This document shows, one piece after another, positions 45,048 to 53,385 of a DNA stretch of 64,000 nt. This DNA comes from Methanoculleus bourgensis MS2. Its GTDB lineage: Archaea; Halobacteriota; Methanomicrobia; Methanomicrobiales; Methanoculleaceae. The stretch's first letter is position 1, and every line of letters starts with the position of its first letter. Where the stretch lies: the NCBI RefSeq assembly GCF_000304355.2, contig NC_018227.2:2418001-2482000 (forward strand), given 5' to 3'. The notes below the pieces were generated by a model. The model searched no databases. It had not been told where the DNA came from and saw only the letters and a program-made list of their open reading frames with translations. The translations under genes were made by a program, and so were the position numbers.

Positions 45048-45101
45048 ACTCCTCCCCATCGGTAACTATTTTTGTCTGCTTCCCCAATATGTAGTGGTAC
45101 A

Positions 45102-45176
45102 GGGGCAGTAGGGTAGCCTGGTCCATCCTAGAGCGTTTGGGACGCTTTGACGGCAGTTCGAATCTGCCCTGCCCCA
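45102..45176 (+). tRNA. tRNA-Pro (TGG)
   Basis: 75 bases. The acceptor arms GGGGCAG (45102-45108) and CTGCCCC (45169-45175) pair perfectly, with discriminator A. The anticodon stem GAGCG/CGCTT closes the loop TTTGGGA, which places anticodon TGG at 45138-45140. The T arm is GGCAG-TTCGAAT-CTGCC. The 3' CCA is not encoded. No intron. The nth gene starts seven bases after it. Confidence 0.94.
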
Positions 45177-45182
45177 TCTGAT

Positions 45183-45860
45183 ATGAACCGCGAGATCGCC
45201 TGTGAGGTGTACCGTCGCCTCCTCGCACACTATCCTATCGTCGGCGGCAAACGCCACTTTATCGATTTCGACAGCCCTTTTGAGTCGCTGATCCTCACCA
45301 TCCTCTCCGCGCAGACGACGGACCGCGCTGTCAATGCTATCCGCGACGATCTCTTCTCCCGCTACCCGACGCCGGAGGCGCTCGCCCGCGCGGAGCCCGA
45401 GGAGGTGGAGCCGCTCATCAGGAGCATCGGTTTCCACCACTCAAAGGCCCGCTACATCGTCGGGACGGCGAGAAAACTTATCTCCGACTTCGGCGGGGAG
45501 GTTCCGAGGACGATTGCGGAACTGCAGTCGCTCCCCGGCGTCGGGAGGAAGACCGCAAACATCGTCCTCTCTCACGCGTTCGGGATCAATGTCGGTATTG
45601 CCGTCGATACCCATGTCCGCCGGGTTTCGAAGCGGATCGGGTTTACCGACAGCACCAACCCGGATATCATCGAGCGCGACCTCATGGCCCTCTTCCCTGA
45701 GGAGGCCTGGCAGGACATCAACTATCTCCTGATCCGCCTCGGGCGCGAGGTCTGCACGGCGCAGAACCCGAAGCATGAGGAGTGCTTCGTTGCGGACCTC
45801 TGCCGGTACTACCGGGACCTCCGCCGGTACTACCGGGACCTCCGCGCCGGGGAGGAGTGA
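45183..45860 (+). CDS. nth: Endonuclease III (DNA glycosylase/AP lyase)
   Basis: 225 residues from the ATG at 45183; the upstream ORF runs through the tRNA gene. Removes oxidised pyrimidines. The helix-hairpin-helix is LPGVGRKTANIVLSHAFG (catalytic Lys in GRKTAN) and the catalytic Asp is in VDTHVRRV. The usual C-x6-C-x2-C-x5-C [4Fe-4S] loop reads CTAQNPKHEECFVADLC, so the second ligand is His instead of Cys. A 21-bp in-frame tandem duplication near the end (45803-45823 and 45824-45844) doubles the RYYRDLR segment. Confidence 0.93.
   Translation: MNREIACEVYRRLLAHYPIVGGKRHFIDFDSPFESLILTILSAQTTDRAVNAIRDDLFSRYPTPEALARAEPEEVEPLIRSIGFHHSKARYIVGTARKLISDFGGEVPRTIAELQSLPGVGRKTANIVLSHAFGINVGIAVDTHVRRVSKRIGFTDSTNPDIIERDLMALFPEEAWQDINYLLIRLGREVCTAQNPKHEECFVADLCRYYRDLRRYYRDLRAGEE
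45803..45844 (+). repeat. 21-bp perfect tandem duplication inside nth
   Basis: Two identical 21-base units beginning CCGGTACTACC sit back to back and encode RYYRDLR twice. In frame, so the protein end is kept; probably a recent slippage event. Confidence 0.85.
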
Positions 45861-45991
45861 GCGAAAGACCGGATAGGGCGGGAGCTGAGAGACCCCTCCC
45901 TCTCCCGGCTCAACAGAAAGGCTCCCGCAGCGCGCGGCCGGGCGGTGGAGATCCGCGAGCAGCTTTTTGGGGAGATGACGGGCGCTCTTGC

Positions 45992-46549
45992 TCACCAGTG
46001 CTCATAGCGCACCAGTTCCGACAACTCCTTGCGTCGTTTTGCCCGCGGCCGGTCCGCGGGATACCCGAGCGGGGTGAACGCGACCGGCTCGACGCCCTCT
46101 GGGATGCCCAGGACCTCACGCGCCGCGGTGGTGTCGAAGGCGGCGACCCAGTGGGTCCCAAGGCCCAGGCTCGCGGCCGCGAGCGTCAGGTGGTCGACGG
46201 CGATTGCCACGTCCACATCACTGTAGTTCTTCCCATCGGAGCGGGTCCATGCCTCCGACGAGACCGTGCAGGCGCACACGAGGAGGGGGGCCTCCAGGAA
46301 GAACGTTCTATCATAGATGCGCCCGAGTTCGCGCTCCTTCCCGGCGGTCCGGATCACGATGAACCGGAAGGGCTGCCGGTTCGCCGCCGTCGGGGCCAGT
46401 CGGGCGGCCTCGAGGACTGCATTGAGTTTCTCCTCCTCGACTGCGGCCTTTGTAAACGACCCGACACTGTAGCGGTTCCGGGCAAGATCGAGAAAACTTT
46501 CAAACCCCTTCCCGGCCGGGGATCTACCAAAGAGTTTTGTGATGGCCAT
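45992..46549 (-). CDS. Nitroreductase family protein
   Basis: 185 residues, FMN-binding nitroreductase fold. NRYSVGSFTKAAVEEEKLNAVLEAARLAPTAANRQPFRFIVI is the typical N-terminal FMN site (R-(S)-R and S/T-x2-N-x-QP pattern). The middle has VDVAIAVDHLTLAAASLGLGTHWV, and the end has the FTPLGYPAD block. Reductant and substrate are unknown. A single gene with its own promoter region, divergent from the DUF1894 gene. Confidence 0.92.
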   Translation of the reverse strand: MAITKLFGRSPAGKGFESFLDLARNRYSVGSFTKAAVEEEKLNAVLEAARLAPTAANRQPFRFIVIRTAGKERELGRIYDRTFFLEAPLLVCACTVSSEAWTRSDGKNYSDVDVAIAVDHLTLAAASLGLGTHWVAAFDTTAAREVLGIPEGVEPVAFTPLGYPADRPRAKRRKELSELVRYEHW

Positions 46550-46715
46550 GATGCCCGCGTTGTACCTCCACCCATATATGGTTGTCCGGGCAGGGGTGTG
46601 ACGAAGCCCCTGACCTGTAGCCCGCTGTCAGATGAGGAAATACTGTTCCCGCCCGGCCCCTATCGAGCAGGGCGTTAACACAAAGTTTATTCGTATGGGG
46701 GCGAACATTCTATGG

Positions 46716-47024
46716 ATGGCATCGCGGTGCGTAAACAACCTCGGTGGAAAGGTGCTCCTCATGGATGTGACACCCGAACAGGTGAATGGCTACGTGCGAA
46801 AGCACTGCAAAGAGTACTATGAGATGCCTCCGGACTTTGTCTTCAAAGATATCCGGATGCTTCTGAAGTCTCCCATGCTTGTCGGCCTCCAGATTCGTAA
46901 ACAGAAGGTTCTGCTACCGTTTACAAAGCCCTGTCCGGGCTATGGGACGATGCTTTATGAGGTGGCGGCAAAGGAAGAAGACCTTGATTTTATCCGTAAC
47001 AACCTCTTGAAGGTCTCGGAGTGA
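46716..47024 (+). CDS. DUF1894 family protein (methanogen-specific)
   Basis: 102 residues from the ATG at 46716. TTTATTCG-like AT sequence about 30 bases upstream suits a leaderless transcript from that ATG; starts further upstream (46632, 46695) seem less likely. The pattern CVNNL...LLMDVTPEQVNGYVRKHC, then EMPPDFVFKDIRM and LLPFTKPCPGYGTM, resembles DUF1894, a small methanogen family with one solved structure and no known function. The match is from memory of the family pattern, so moderate. Confidence 0.65.
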   Translation: MASRCVNNLGGKVLLMDVTPEQVNGYVRKHCKEYYEMPPDFVFKDIRMLLKSPMLVGLQIRKQKVLLPFTKPCPGYGTMLYEVAAKEEDLDFIRNNLLKVSE

Positions 47025-47291
47025 CTGCTCCTCCACCAACGCGGGGGCTTTCCGCCTGCCCCCTTTTGTAAGCGGGGCAGTTGCTCAAGTATCGCACCTG
47101 CTCTCCGGGTTGCCGGGTGGACGTCTGCGGGGACGGGGCGGGAGCAACCTGCAACGACCCCGGGACTGCAACTGTTCACGAAAATGGGCAGGCAGCTCTC
47201 AAATATCGCCTAAAATAGCTTTCTTGACGCTCAAATCATAAATCTGCTCCCATTTCAGCAGATCCTGCCGCCCGGGTGGAGTGGTATGACC
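47025..47291. other. Gap before the phosphate operon
   Basis: No gene or repeat of the three families seen. It includes T-runs near 47061-47066 that could end the DUF1894 transcript. Confidence 0.3.
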
Positions 47292-47332
47292 GATCGCTAT
47301 ATAGCCCCTGACGGAAAAACCTTATAGCGATC
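47292..47332. promoter_or_regulatory. Inverted repeat over the promoter of the phosphate-uptake operon
   Basis: GATCGCTATA (47292-47301) and TATAGCGATC (47323-47332) are a perfect 10-bp inverted repeat with 21 bases between, so the half-sites are centred 31 bases apart, near three helical turns. The left arm contains the TATA box (CTATATAG, 47297-47304) and the right arm ends three bases before the GTG start. This suits a repressor site that blocks TBP; as RNA the right arm could alternatively fold. Inference. Confidence 0.6.
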
Positions 47333-47335
47333 ATT

Positions 47336-47965
47336 GTGGGCATTAAAGAGTGGGTAATCCCTCAGGACAAGGTTTTTTTTGATCTCTTCGACAGGATGGC
47401 CGCAACAGTTGTTACCGCAGCCGATCTGCTGGTCGAATTCGTCGAGAATTTCGAGAACGTGAAAGAGCAGTGCTACAGGATGAAGCAGATCGAGCACCAG
47501 GGAGACGAGATTACACACCAGATCTACGAGCAGCTGAACCGGACGTTCATCACGCCACTTGAGCCGGAAGAGATCTCCCGGCTTGCATCGGCGCTGGACG
47601 ATATCCTCGATTACATCGACGGCACTGTGCAGCAGATGTACGGCTACGGCATCACCGAGACCGACGCCCATATGGTCGAACTTGCAAAGTTGATCCAGCT
47701 CAGCGTCATCGAGATCGAGAAGGCCGTCAACAGCATCAGGTCGATCAATGACCCGGGTATGATCGAGGAACGGTGCATTGAAGTGAACCGTCTGGAGAAT
47801 ATCGCAGACAATGTCCTTGGCCATGCCATCATGGATCTCTTCAAAACGGAGGATGCGATCACTATCATAAAACTCAAGGATATCTACGAAAACCTGGAGA
47901 TAGCGACTGATAAGTGTGAAGATGTCGCAAATGTCCTGAGCGATATAGCTATCAGACACACCTGA
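47336..47965 (+). CDS. DUF47 / PhoU-like protein, Pit accessory
   Basis: 209 residues, GTG start. Entirely helical with PhoU-like repeats of charged coiled helices (for example ENVKEQCYRMKQIEHQGDEITHQIYEQLNRTFITPLEPEEI, the recognisable DUF47 region). It lies five bases before the PiT transporter gene. DUF47-Pit pairs are widespread and the DUF47 protein is thought to control transport by binding metal and the carrier. A dyad over the promoter suggests regulation of the pair. Confidence 0.93.
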   Translation: MGIKEWVIPQDKVFFDLFDRMAATVVTAADLLVEFVENFENVKEQCYRMKQIEHQGDEITHQIYEQLNRTFITPLEPEEISRLASALDDILDYIDGTVQQMYGYGITETDAHMVELAKLIQLSVIEIEKAVNSIRSINDPGMIEERCIEVNRLENIADNVLGHAIMDLFKTEDAITIIKLKDIYENLEIATDKCEDVANVLSDIAIRHT

Positions 47966-47970
47966 CCGCT

Positions 47971-49155
47971 ATGGACCTGATCATCATCCTCGGCATCCTG
48001 CTCGCGTTACTCTTCAATTTCGCGAACGGCCTGAACGATGCCGCCAATTCGATCGCTACCATCATTGCGACCAAGGCCCTGACGCCCCTGCAGGCGGTGC
48101 TCCTCGCGGGAGTCTTCAACCTCCTTGGCCCCCTTATTTTTACCACAGCGATTGCAGCGACCATCGGGAGGGGGATCGTCGACCCCATATTCCTCACACC
48201 GCCGCTGATCCTCATGGCCATGGTCGGTGCGGTTCTCTGGGTCCTTGCGACTTCATATCTCGGAATCCCCGTATCCAGCAGCCATGCCCTTATAGGGGGG
48301 CTTCTTGGCGCCGGGATTGCAGCCGCCGGGATTGGCGCAGTCTTCTGGCCGTCGCTTGCCCTGCTTAAGCAGGTCATCGTCTACGGATTCGCCGGGGCGA
48401 TTCCCGGTGCTATCATCACTGGTGTGTTTGCGCTCTGGAAGGGTGACTTCAAGCCGTGGAACCTGCTCCTCGGCGGGCTCATCGGGATGACGATAGCCAT
48501 CCCGCTTGCCATCGCAACCGGGTTTTTGAAGATCAACGGTATCCTGGCGGTCGTTCTCTTCATTGTCATCTCCCCCATGCTCGGGCTCATATCCGCGTTT
48601 GCCCTCGGTATCATCGTCGCCCGCATCTTCCGCAACTACCCTCCACGGCGCCTGACGAGTCACTTCAGAAACCTCCAGATATTCTCGGGGTCGCTTCAGG
48701 CAGCAGGTCACGGTGGCAACGATGCCCAGAACGCGATGGGAATCATCACCGCCATGCTCCTTGCCGGCGGGTTGATCTCCGAGTTTGTCGTCCCGCTCTG
48801 GGTTATACTGGCATCATCGCTCGCCATATCGGTCGGAACACTCCTTGGCGGATGGCGCGTCGTGGATAAGATGGCCAACCGGATCACAAAGATACGCCCC
48901 TACCAGGGGTTCTGCGCCTCGACCGCTGCCGGGAGCGTCCTTTCGCTGATGAACGTCTTTGGCGTTCCTGTCTCGACGACCCACGCGATAACCGGCGCGA
49001 TCATGGGTGTCGGCGCGACCCGCGGCTACTCGGCAGTTAAGTGGGGCGTGGTTCGTGAGATCCTTATTGCATGGCTCCTGACCATACCAGCGGCGGCGGT
49101 CGTGGCCGGGATCTGCTTCTTTGCCGCCCGGATCCTCTCCGGCGGAGTTATATGA
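47971..49155 (+). CDS. pit: Inorganic phosphate transporter, PiT family
   Basis: 394 residues, about 10-11 membrane spans in two halves related by an inverted duplication. Both PiT signatures are visible: LLFNFANGLNDAANSIATIIATKAL at the N-terminus and the second GHGGNDAQNAMGIITAML near 250, plus PVSSSHALIGGLLG and PVSTTHAITGAIMG. Low-affinity cation-coupled phosphate uptake; sulfate or metal-phosphate use is possible in some relatives. Follows its DUF47 partner. Confidence 0.95.
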   Translation: MDLIIILGILLALLFNFANGLNDAANSIATIIATKALTPLQAVLLAGVFNLLGPLIFTTAIAATIGRGIVDPIFLTPPLILMAMVGAVLWVLATSYLGIPVSSSHALIGGLLGAGIAAAGIGAVFWPSLALLKQVIVYGFAGAIPGAIITGVFALWKGDFKPWNLLLGGLIGMTIAIPLAIATGFLKINGILAVVLFIVISPMLGLISAFALGIIVARIFRNYPPRRLTSHFRNLQIFSGSLQAAGHGGNDAQNAMGIITAMLLAGGLISEFVVPLWVILASSLAISVGTLLGGWRVVDKMANRITKIRPYQGFCASTAAGSVLSLMNVFGVPVSTTHAITGAIMGVGATRGYSAVKWGVVREILIAWLLTIPAAAVVAGICFFAARILSGGVI

Positions 49156-49326
49156 CGGGGCCGCCTCCATGGAACTCCCCGGACTACCGGCCATGCGGAG
49201 AACCCGGTTCACCCTCTATCTTCACCGGTCGGGTCGACTGACCGGTACACCCCTATCGACGATCCGGGGCAGTCCGGCCATTCTGAGGGGAGGCGGCCTG
49301 GCTGCCCATGAGCATCGGTTCACTTA

Positions 49327-51993
49327 ATGCCTGCAACAACCAAGTATTCTTCAGAAATGCGTGAACCGGCAGTAAAAAAGATTCTCTACTGGTGCGACAA
49401 CTGCAACGTCCCCCTCATCGGGCGCACCTGCGCGTGCGGTGCCAGGAGCAGGGAGATCCCGCTCCTGCAGCCACATGATGTCCGCCCTGCACTGGCAGCG
49501 GATATGGCCCTTATCCGGAGCCTTCTTGCCGCGCAGTTCGGCGATATCCCCCTGCCGGGAGTCGTGCTCCTGAACAAGACCGGCGGTACCGACAGGGCCG
49601 ACCTCGTGATCGTGCACGGCGACCGGTTCGGCTGGCTCACGTTTGACCCGGTCACCCGGCAGTTCAGCCTCGATATCGCCCCTGAGGCGCTCCCGTACAT
49701 CCTGCCGCATGCAACCCGCGGCATCGTCGACCTCGAGGCAGAGCGTGCCGTGAACGCCCACAAGGGGCGCATCGGCGGGAAACGGTTCCCCTTATCGACC
49801 CCTGTGCCCGACGGGACTGTTATCGTCTCCTACAAAAACCGGTTTGGCACAGGTGTCGTGAAGGACGGGCAGGTCCGGGTGAAGGAACTCGTCCCCGTCG
49901 AGCCCCGGACTCGCCCCGACCCTGGCTGGGACGTGGTGATCGGGAAGAACCGGTATCACCTGAAGAACCTTGAGCGCAACGCAGTCCGCACCATCAGAAA
50001 GCACATGAACGACCGGCCGTGCGTGAACGTATCGTTCTCCGGCGGCAAGGACAGCACCGCCGCCCTCCACCTTGCCCGTAAGGCAGGGGTGGAGAAGGCG
50101 TTCTTCATCGATACCGGGATCGAACTCCCGGAGACGGTGGAGTTCGTGGCGTCGCAGGGCGTCGAGATCATCAGGAAAGGCGGCGACTTTTTCCAGGCGG
50201 TCGAGAAGGCAGGCCCGCCGGGGAAGGACCTCCGCTGGTGCTGCAAACTCCTGAAACTCCACCCCTTAAAGATCTACCTTAGCAGCATCGGCCCCTGTGT
50301 CACCATCCAGGGGAACCGCTGGTACGAGTCCTGGAACCGTGCTGACCTTGACGAGACAAGTCAGAACCCGGCAAACCCCCTGCAGCTGAACGTCTCGCCG
50401 ATACGGAACTGGCGGGCGCTCGAGGTTTTCCTCTACCTCTGGTGGCGCAAGGCCCCCATAAACCCGCTCTATGAGAAGGGGCTTGAGCGGATAGGCTGTT
50501 ATCTCTGCCCGGCGGCACTCGAGAGCGAGTACGAGGGGCTCCGGAAGATGCACCCGGAACTGACCGAACGCTGGGACGGGTTCCTCGAGCGGTGGGCAAA
50601 GAAGACAGGGATGCCGGACGCCTACCACCAGTGGGGGCTCTGGCGGTGGCGGGCGCTGCCGCCGAAGATGCGTGAACTCTGCAGGGACCAGGGCATCCCC
50701 CTCAACGATGACTTTACGTTGCAGGCGGCCCCGGTGAAGGAATTGATAGAGGTGGCAGAGATGGAGACTGCACGATCCTGTGAGCCGGCATCACCGGCAG
50801 GAAAAGAATTTTCCGCAGAAGAGATCCGCCGGGATTTCCCGATCCTTGGCGATATTATCTACCTGGACAACGCTGCGACGAGTTTCTCGCCTGAGCCGGT
50901 GGTAGAGGCACTCGTCGAGTTCGAGCACCGTTACCGGGCCAACGTCGGCAGGGGAATCCACCGCCTGACGCAGATCGCGACCCAGCGCTACTGGCATGCC
51001 CACGAGAAGGTGGCCCGGTTCATCGGCGGGGAAGCGGGCGTCACCATCTTTACGAAGAACACCACGGAAGCGATCAACATGGTTGCGCAGGGGCTCTCCT
51101 GGAAGCCGGGCGACCGTGTGGTGACCACTGTCCTTGAGCACCACTCAAACCTCCTGCCGTGGAGAGCGCTTGGCAAGCAGGGCGTCTCCCTCGACGTGAT
51201 CGGGATCGATGCCGACTACTCGCTTGACCTCGCCGCGCTCGAGGAGACCCTGGAGAGAGGCGGTGTCCGGCTTGTCGCCGTCACCCACGCCTCAAACGTG
51301 CTCGGCGTGACGACGCCGGTCGAGGAGATTGCCGGAATGTGCCAAAAACACGGTGCCCTGCTCCTGGTGGACGCCGCACAGTCTCTGCCGCACATGCCGG
51401 TGGACGTCTCGCGTCTCGGCTGCGACTTCCTCTGCTTCTCGGGGCACAAGGTCTTCGGGCCGACCGGCACCGGTGTTCTCTGGATGCGGGAGGCGATCCT
51501 CGAGCCATCGGTCCTTGGCGGCGGTATGGTCGAGAGCGTGACGGCGGAGGAGTTTGTGCCAGCCGAGGGCTACCAGCGATATGAGGCCGGGACGCCGAAC
51601 GTCGGCGGCGGGATAGCGCTCGGTGTCGCCGTGGACTACCTCTCGACGATCGGGATGGAGAGGATACACCAGTATGAGGAGCGCCTGACCGCCCGACTCA
51701 TCGAAGGGCTCTCCCGGATCGAGGGGGTCAGGGTCTATGCCTCCCGGAGGGCCGGGTCACGCATCGGTGTCGTCTCGTTCACCATCGACGGCCTTCACCC
51801 GCAGGAGGTCGCCCACCTACTCGACGAAGAGGCGGATATTCTGGTGCGGTCGGGGCACCACTGCTGCCAGCCGCTCATGGAGCATCTCGGCCTTCCAAAC
51901 GGGACGGTGCGGGCGAGCCTTGCGGCCTACACAACCGAGCAGGAGATCGACCTCCTTCTTGCGGCCGTCAGCGAGATCAGCCGGGGCAGGTGA
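49327..51993 (+). CDS. Fusion: zinc ribbon-PUA-like-PP-loop reductase (APS-reductase type) + SufS-type cysteine desulfurase
   Basis: 888 residues. Residues 17-38 are a zinc ribbon (CDNC...CACG). About 135-195 resembles a PUA segment (DGTVIVSYKNRFGTGVVKDGQVRV). Residues 205-480 are a PP-loop domain: SFSGGKDSTAALHLA near 237, then Cys305-Cys306 and Cys391-x2-Cys394, the CC...CxxC signature of [4Fe-4S] APS reductases. From about 497 it is a complete class V aminotransferase: YLDNAATS near 511, PLP-lysine 708 in FSGHKVFGPTGTG and the active-site loop RSGHHCCQPLM with Cys846. It would join a sulfur donor and an ATP-dependent activating or reducing site in one chain. A second ATG at 49357 is possible. 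Specific substrate unknown. Confidence 0.88.
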   Translation: MPATTKYSSEMREPAVKKILYWCDNCNVPLIGRTCACGARSREIPLLQPHDVRPALAADMALIRSLLAAQFGDIPLPGVVLLNKTGGTDRADLVIVHGDRFGWLTFDPVTRQFSLDIAPEALPYILPHATRGIVDLEAERAVNAHKGRIGGKRFPLSTPVPDGTVIVSYKNRFGTGVVKDGQVRVKELVPVEPRTRPDPGWDVVIGKNRYHLKNLERNAVRTIRKHMNDRPCVNVSFSGGKDSTAALHLARKAGVEKAFFIDTGIELPETVEFVASQGVEIIRKGGDFFQAVEKAGPPGKDLRWCCKLLKLHPLKIYLSSIGPCVTIQGNRWYESWNRADLDETSQNPANPLQLNVSPIRNWRALEVFLYLWWRKAPINPLYEKGLERIGCYLCPAALESEYEGLRKMHPELTERWDGFLERWAKKTGMPDAYHQWGLWRWRALPPKMRELCRDQGIPLNDDFTLQAAPVKELIEVAEMETARSCEPASPAGKEFSAEEIRRDFPILGDIIYLDNAATSFSPEPVVEALVEFEHRYRANVGRGIHRLTQIATQRYWHAHEKVARFIGGEAGVTIFTKNTTEAINMVAQGLSWKPGDRVVTTVLEHHSNLLPWRALGKQGVSLDVIGIDADYSLDLAALEETLERGGVRLVAVTHASNVLGVTTPVEEIAGMCQKHGALLLVDAAQSLPHMPVDVSRLGCDFLCFSGHKVFGPTGTGVLWMREAILEPSVLGGGMVESVTAEEFVPAEGYQRYEAGTPNVGGGIALGVAVDYLSTIGMERIHQYEERLTARLIEGLSRIEGVRVYASRRAGSRIGVVSFTIDGLHPQEVAHLLDEEADILVRSGHHCCQPLMEHLGLPNGTVRASLAAYTTEQEIDLLLAAVSEISRGR

Positions 51994-52095
51994 GGCGCCG
52001 TCCCCTACCCCACGCTCCCACCATGACCAGAACAGGCGTTCAACCGGGATAACCCCAAAAAGCGCTCTCTCCGGGGGCACTTACCCGGCTCATCC

Positions 52096-52322
52096 CAGTA
52101 AGAGTTCTGGCCGGGCATTTTTCTCACACCCTCGTTAAATCAGAGTGCCAGGGCAAGCTGAGTCCACCAAGGTCTCACGCGAAGATCGCGAAGGACGTGT
52201 CTCCCCCCCGCCACCCTTCGCGCTCCCCCGCGTGCGGCTGGCGATCACGCCCACAAACCCGCACCATACGGTGAATTGGTCCACCCGTTCATTATTCCAG
52301 GACGCGATCGTTTTACTGCGGA
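52096..52322 (+). repeat. Repeat family C, copy 1
   Basis: Starts CAGTAAGAGTTCTGGCCGGG and ends GATCGTTTTACTGCGGAA, a decayed inverted pair compared with copy 2. Between them are the CTCACGCGAAG...CTTCGCG type core and a reversed family A right part (GGCGATCACGCCC...GTGAATTGGTCCACC). Sits between the fusion gene and fdhD. About 80% identical to copy 2 by eye. Confidence 0.7.
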
Positions 52323-52341
52323 AGGTGGACTTACTGCCGCC

Positions 52342-53100
52342 CTACGCGCCGATCCCTGCTATCCGCTCCGCGTGTGCATAGACTGCTATATCCGGGGTGC
52401 CGGCGGACCCGACAACGCAGAGCCCGGTCTCCTCTGCGACCTCCACGGCAAGGGCGGTCGGAGATCCGGTGGAGATGATCGCCGGGATGTTGGCGAACAG
52501 ACACTTCCTGACCATCTCTGAGGTGATACACCCGGTGCTGACGGCAACTGTCCGGGGGAAGTCGACGGAGTTTTGCAACCCATAACCGATAACCCGGTCG
52601 AGGGCGTTGTGCCGGTCTATATCTTCCGATCTGGCAATGATGCTGCCACCGGCAACGAGGGCGACTGCCTCGATCCTGCCGGCAGGAATGCGGGCATCTG
52701 GAGCGAGGAGGGCGGCGACGGCGGCCGCGATCTCGGGGACGGATATAATGAGATCGGAGTTGATCGTGGGCAGTTTCTCTGTGTCGATGTAGGAGACAGC
52801 CCCCCCGCACCCAGAGAGGATGGTCTTCTTTGTGCTGACCCGCTTGAAGAGGTTCCTGGTAAGGACGCTTATCCGGTTCTCTTCAATCCTGACCGACTCG
52901 ATTTCGTCAACATTCCTGATGATCTCTTCGGTGTAGAGATAGCCGGTGATGAAGTCCTCGAATCTGGCCGGGCTCAGGATCGCAGTCGTCATGTGCCGCC
53001 CGTTGACGAAGATCGCAACCGGCGTCTCCTCGGCGGCATCCTGGGTGGTCTGCCCGGCGGAGCCGTCGTCGATGGGAATACAGGGGATTTTCTTAAACAT
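52342..53100 (-). CDS. fdhD: Formate dehydrogenase sulfurtransferase FdhD
   Basis: 252 residues from the ATG at 53100, with GTGAGG upstream. FdhD hands sulfur to the Mo- or W-bis-pyranopterin cofactor so that formate dehydrogenase becomes active. Family blocks: ETPVAIFVNGRHMTTAILSP, FITGYLYTEEII, DRHNALDRVIGYGL, AVSTGCITSEMVRKC and STGSPTALAVEVAEETG. Where E. coli FdhD has CxxC this protein reads SGCGGAVSY, with only the first Cys. Formate dehydrogenase genes are not in the window. An in-frame ATG at 53154 would add 18 residues. Confidence 0.93.
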   Translation of the reverse strand: MFKKIPCIPIDDGSAGQTTQDAAEETPVAIFVNGRHMTTAILSPARFEDFITGYLYTEEIIRNVDEIESVRIEENRISVLTRNLFKRVSTKKTILSGCGGAVSYIDTEKLPTINSDLIISVPEIAAAVAALLAPDARIPAGRIEAVALVAGGSIIARSEDIDRHNALDRVIGYGLQNSVDFPRTVAVSTGCITSEMVRKCLFANIPAIISTGSPTALAVEVAEETGLCVVGSAGTPDIAVYAHAERIAGIGA

Positions 53101-53385
53101 GGTCCTCACGTTACAGTGCTTGCACGCGGCCCGGGAGTAGGGTCGTTTGTGCATAGAGGTGCACGGTGCAGAACTATAATACCAGGCGTCTCCCCGGGAT
53201 TGGGGATGGAGTGGCCTTGACCGTGCGGGGTACTCTCGATAAAGGGTATCGGTCATGGTAGAGTTGTGTCCTGCGCCTCATGAGCGTTTAGCCCCGGAGG
53301 GTGTCACCAGCCCGCAATTGCCCTGCAACTCCTGCGGGTTCCGTATACTACTTAAGACCTCGCTACTCACTAATCCTGGGTAATT

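Noticed and set aside
45102-45176. tRNA-Pro as an integration site for a mobile island
   Set aside because: No integrase, no partial tRNA copy and ordinary housekeeping genes on both sides.
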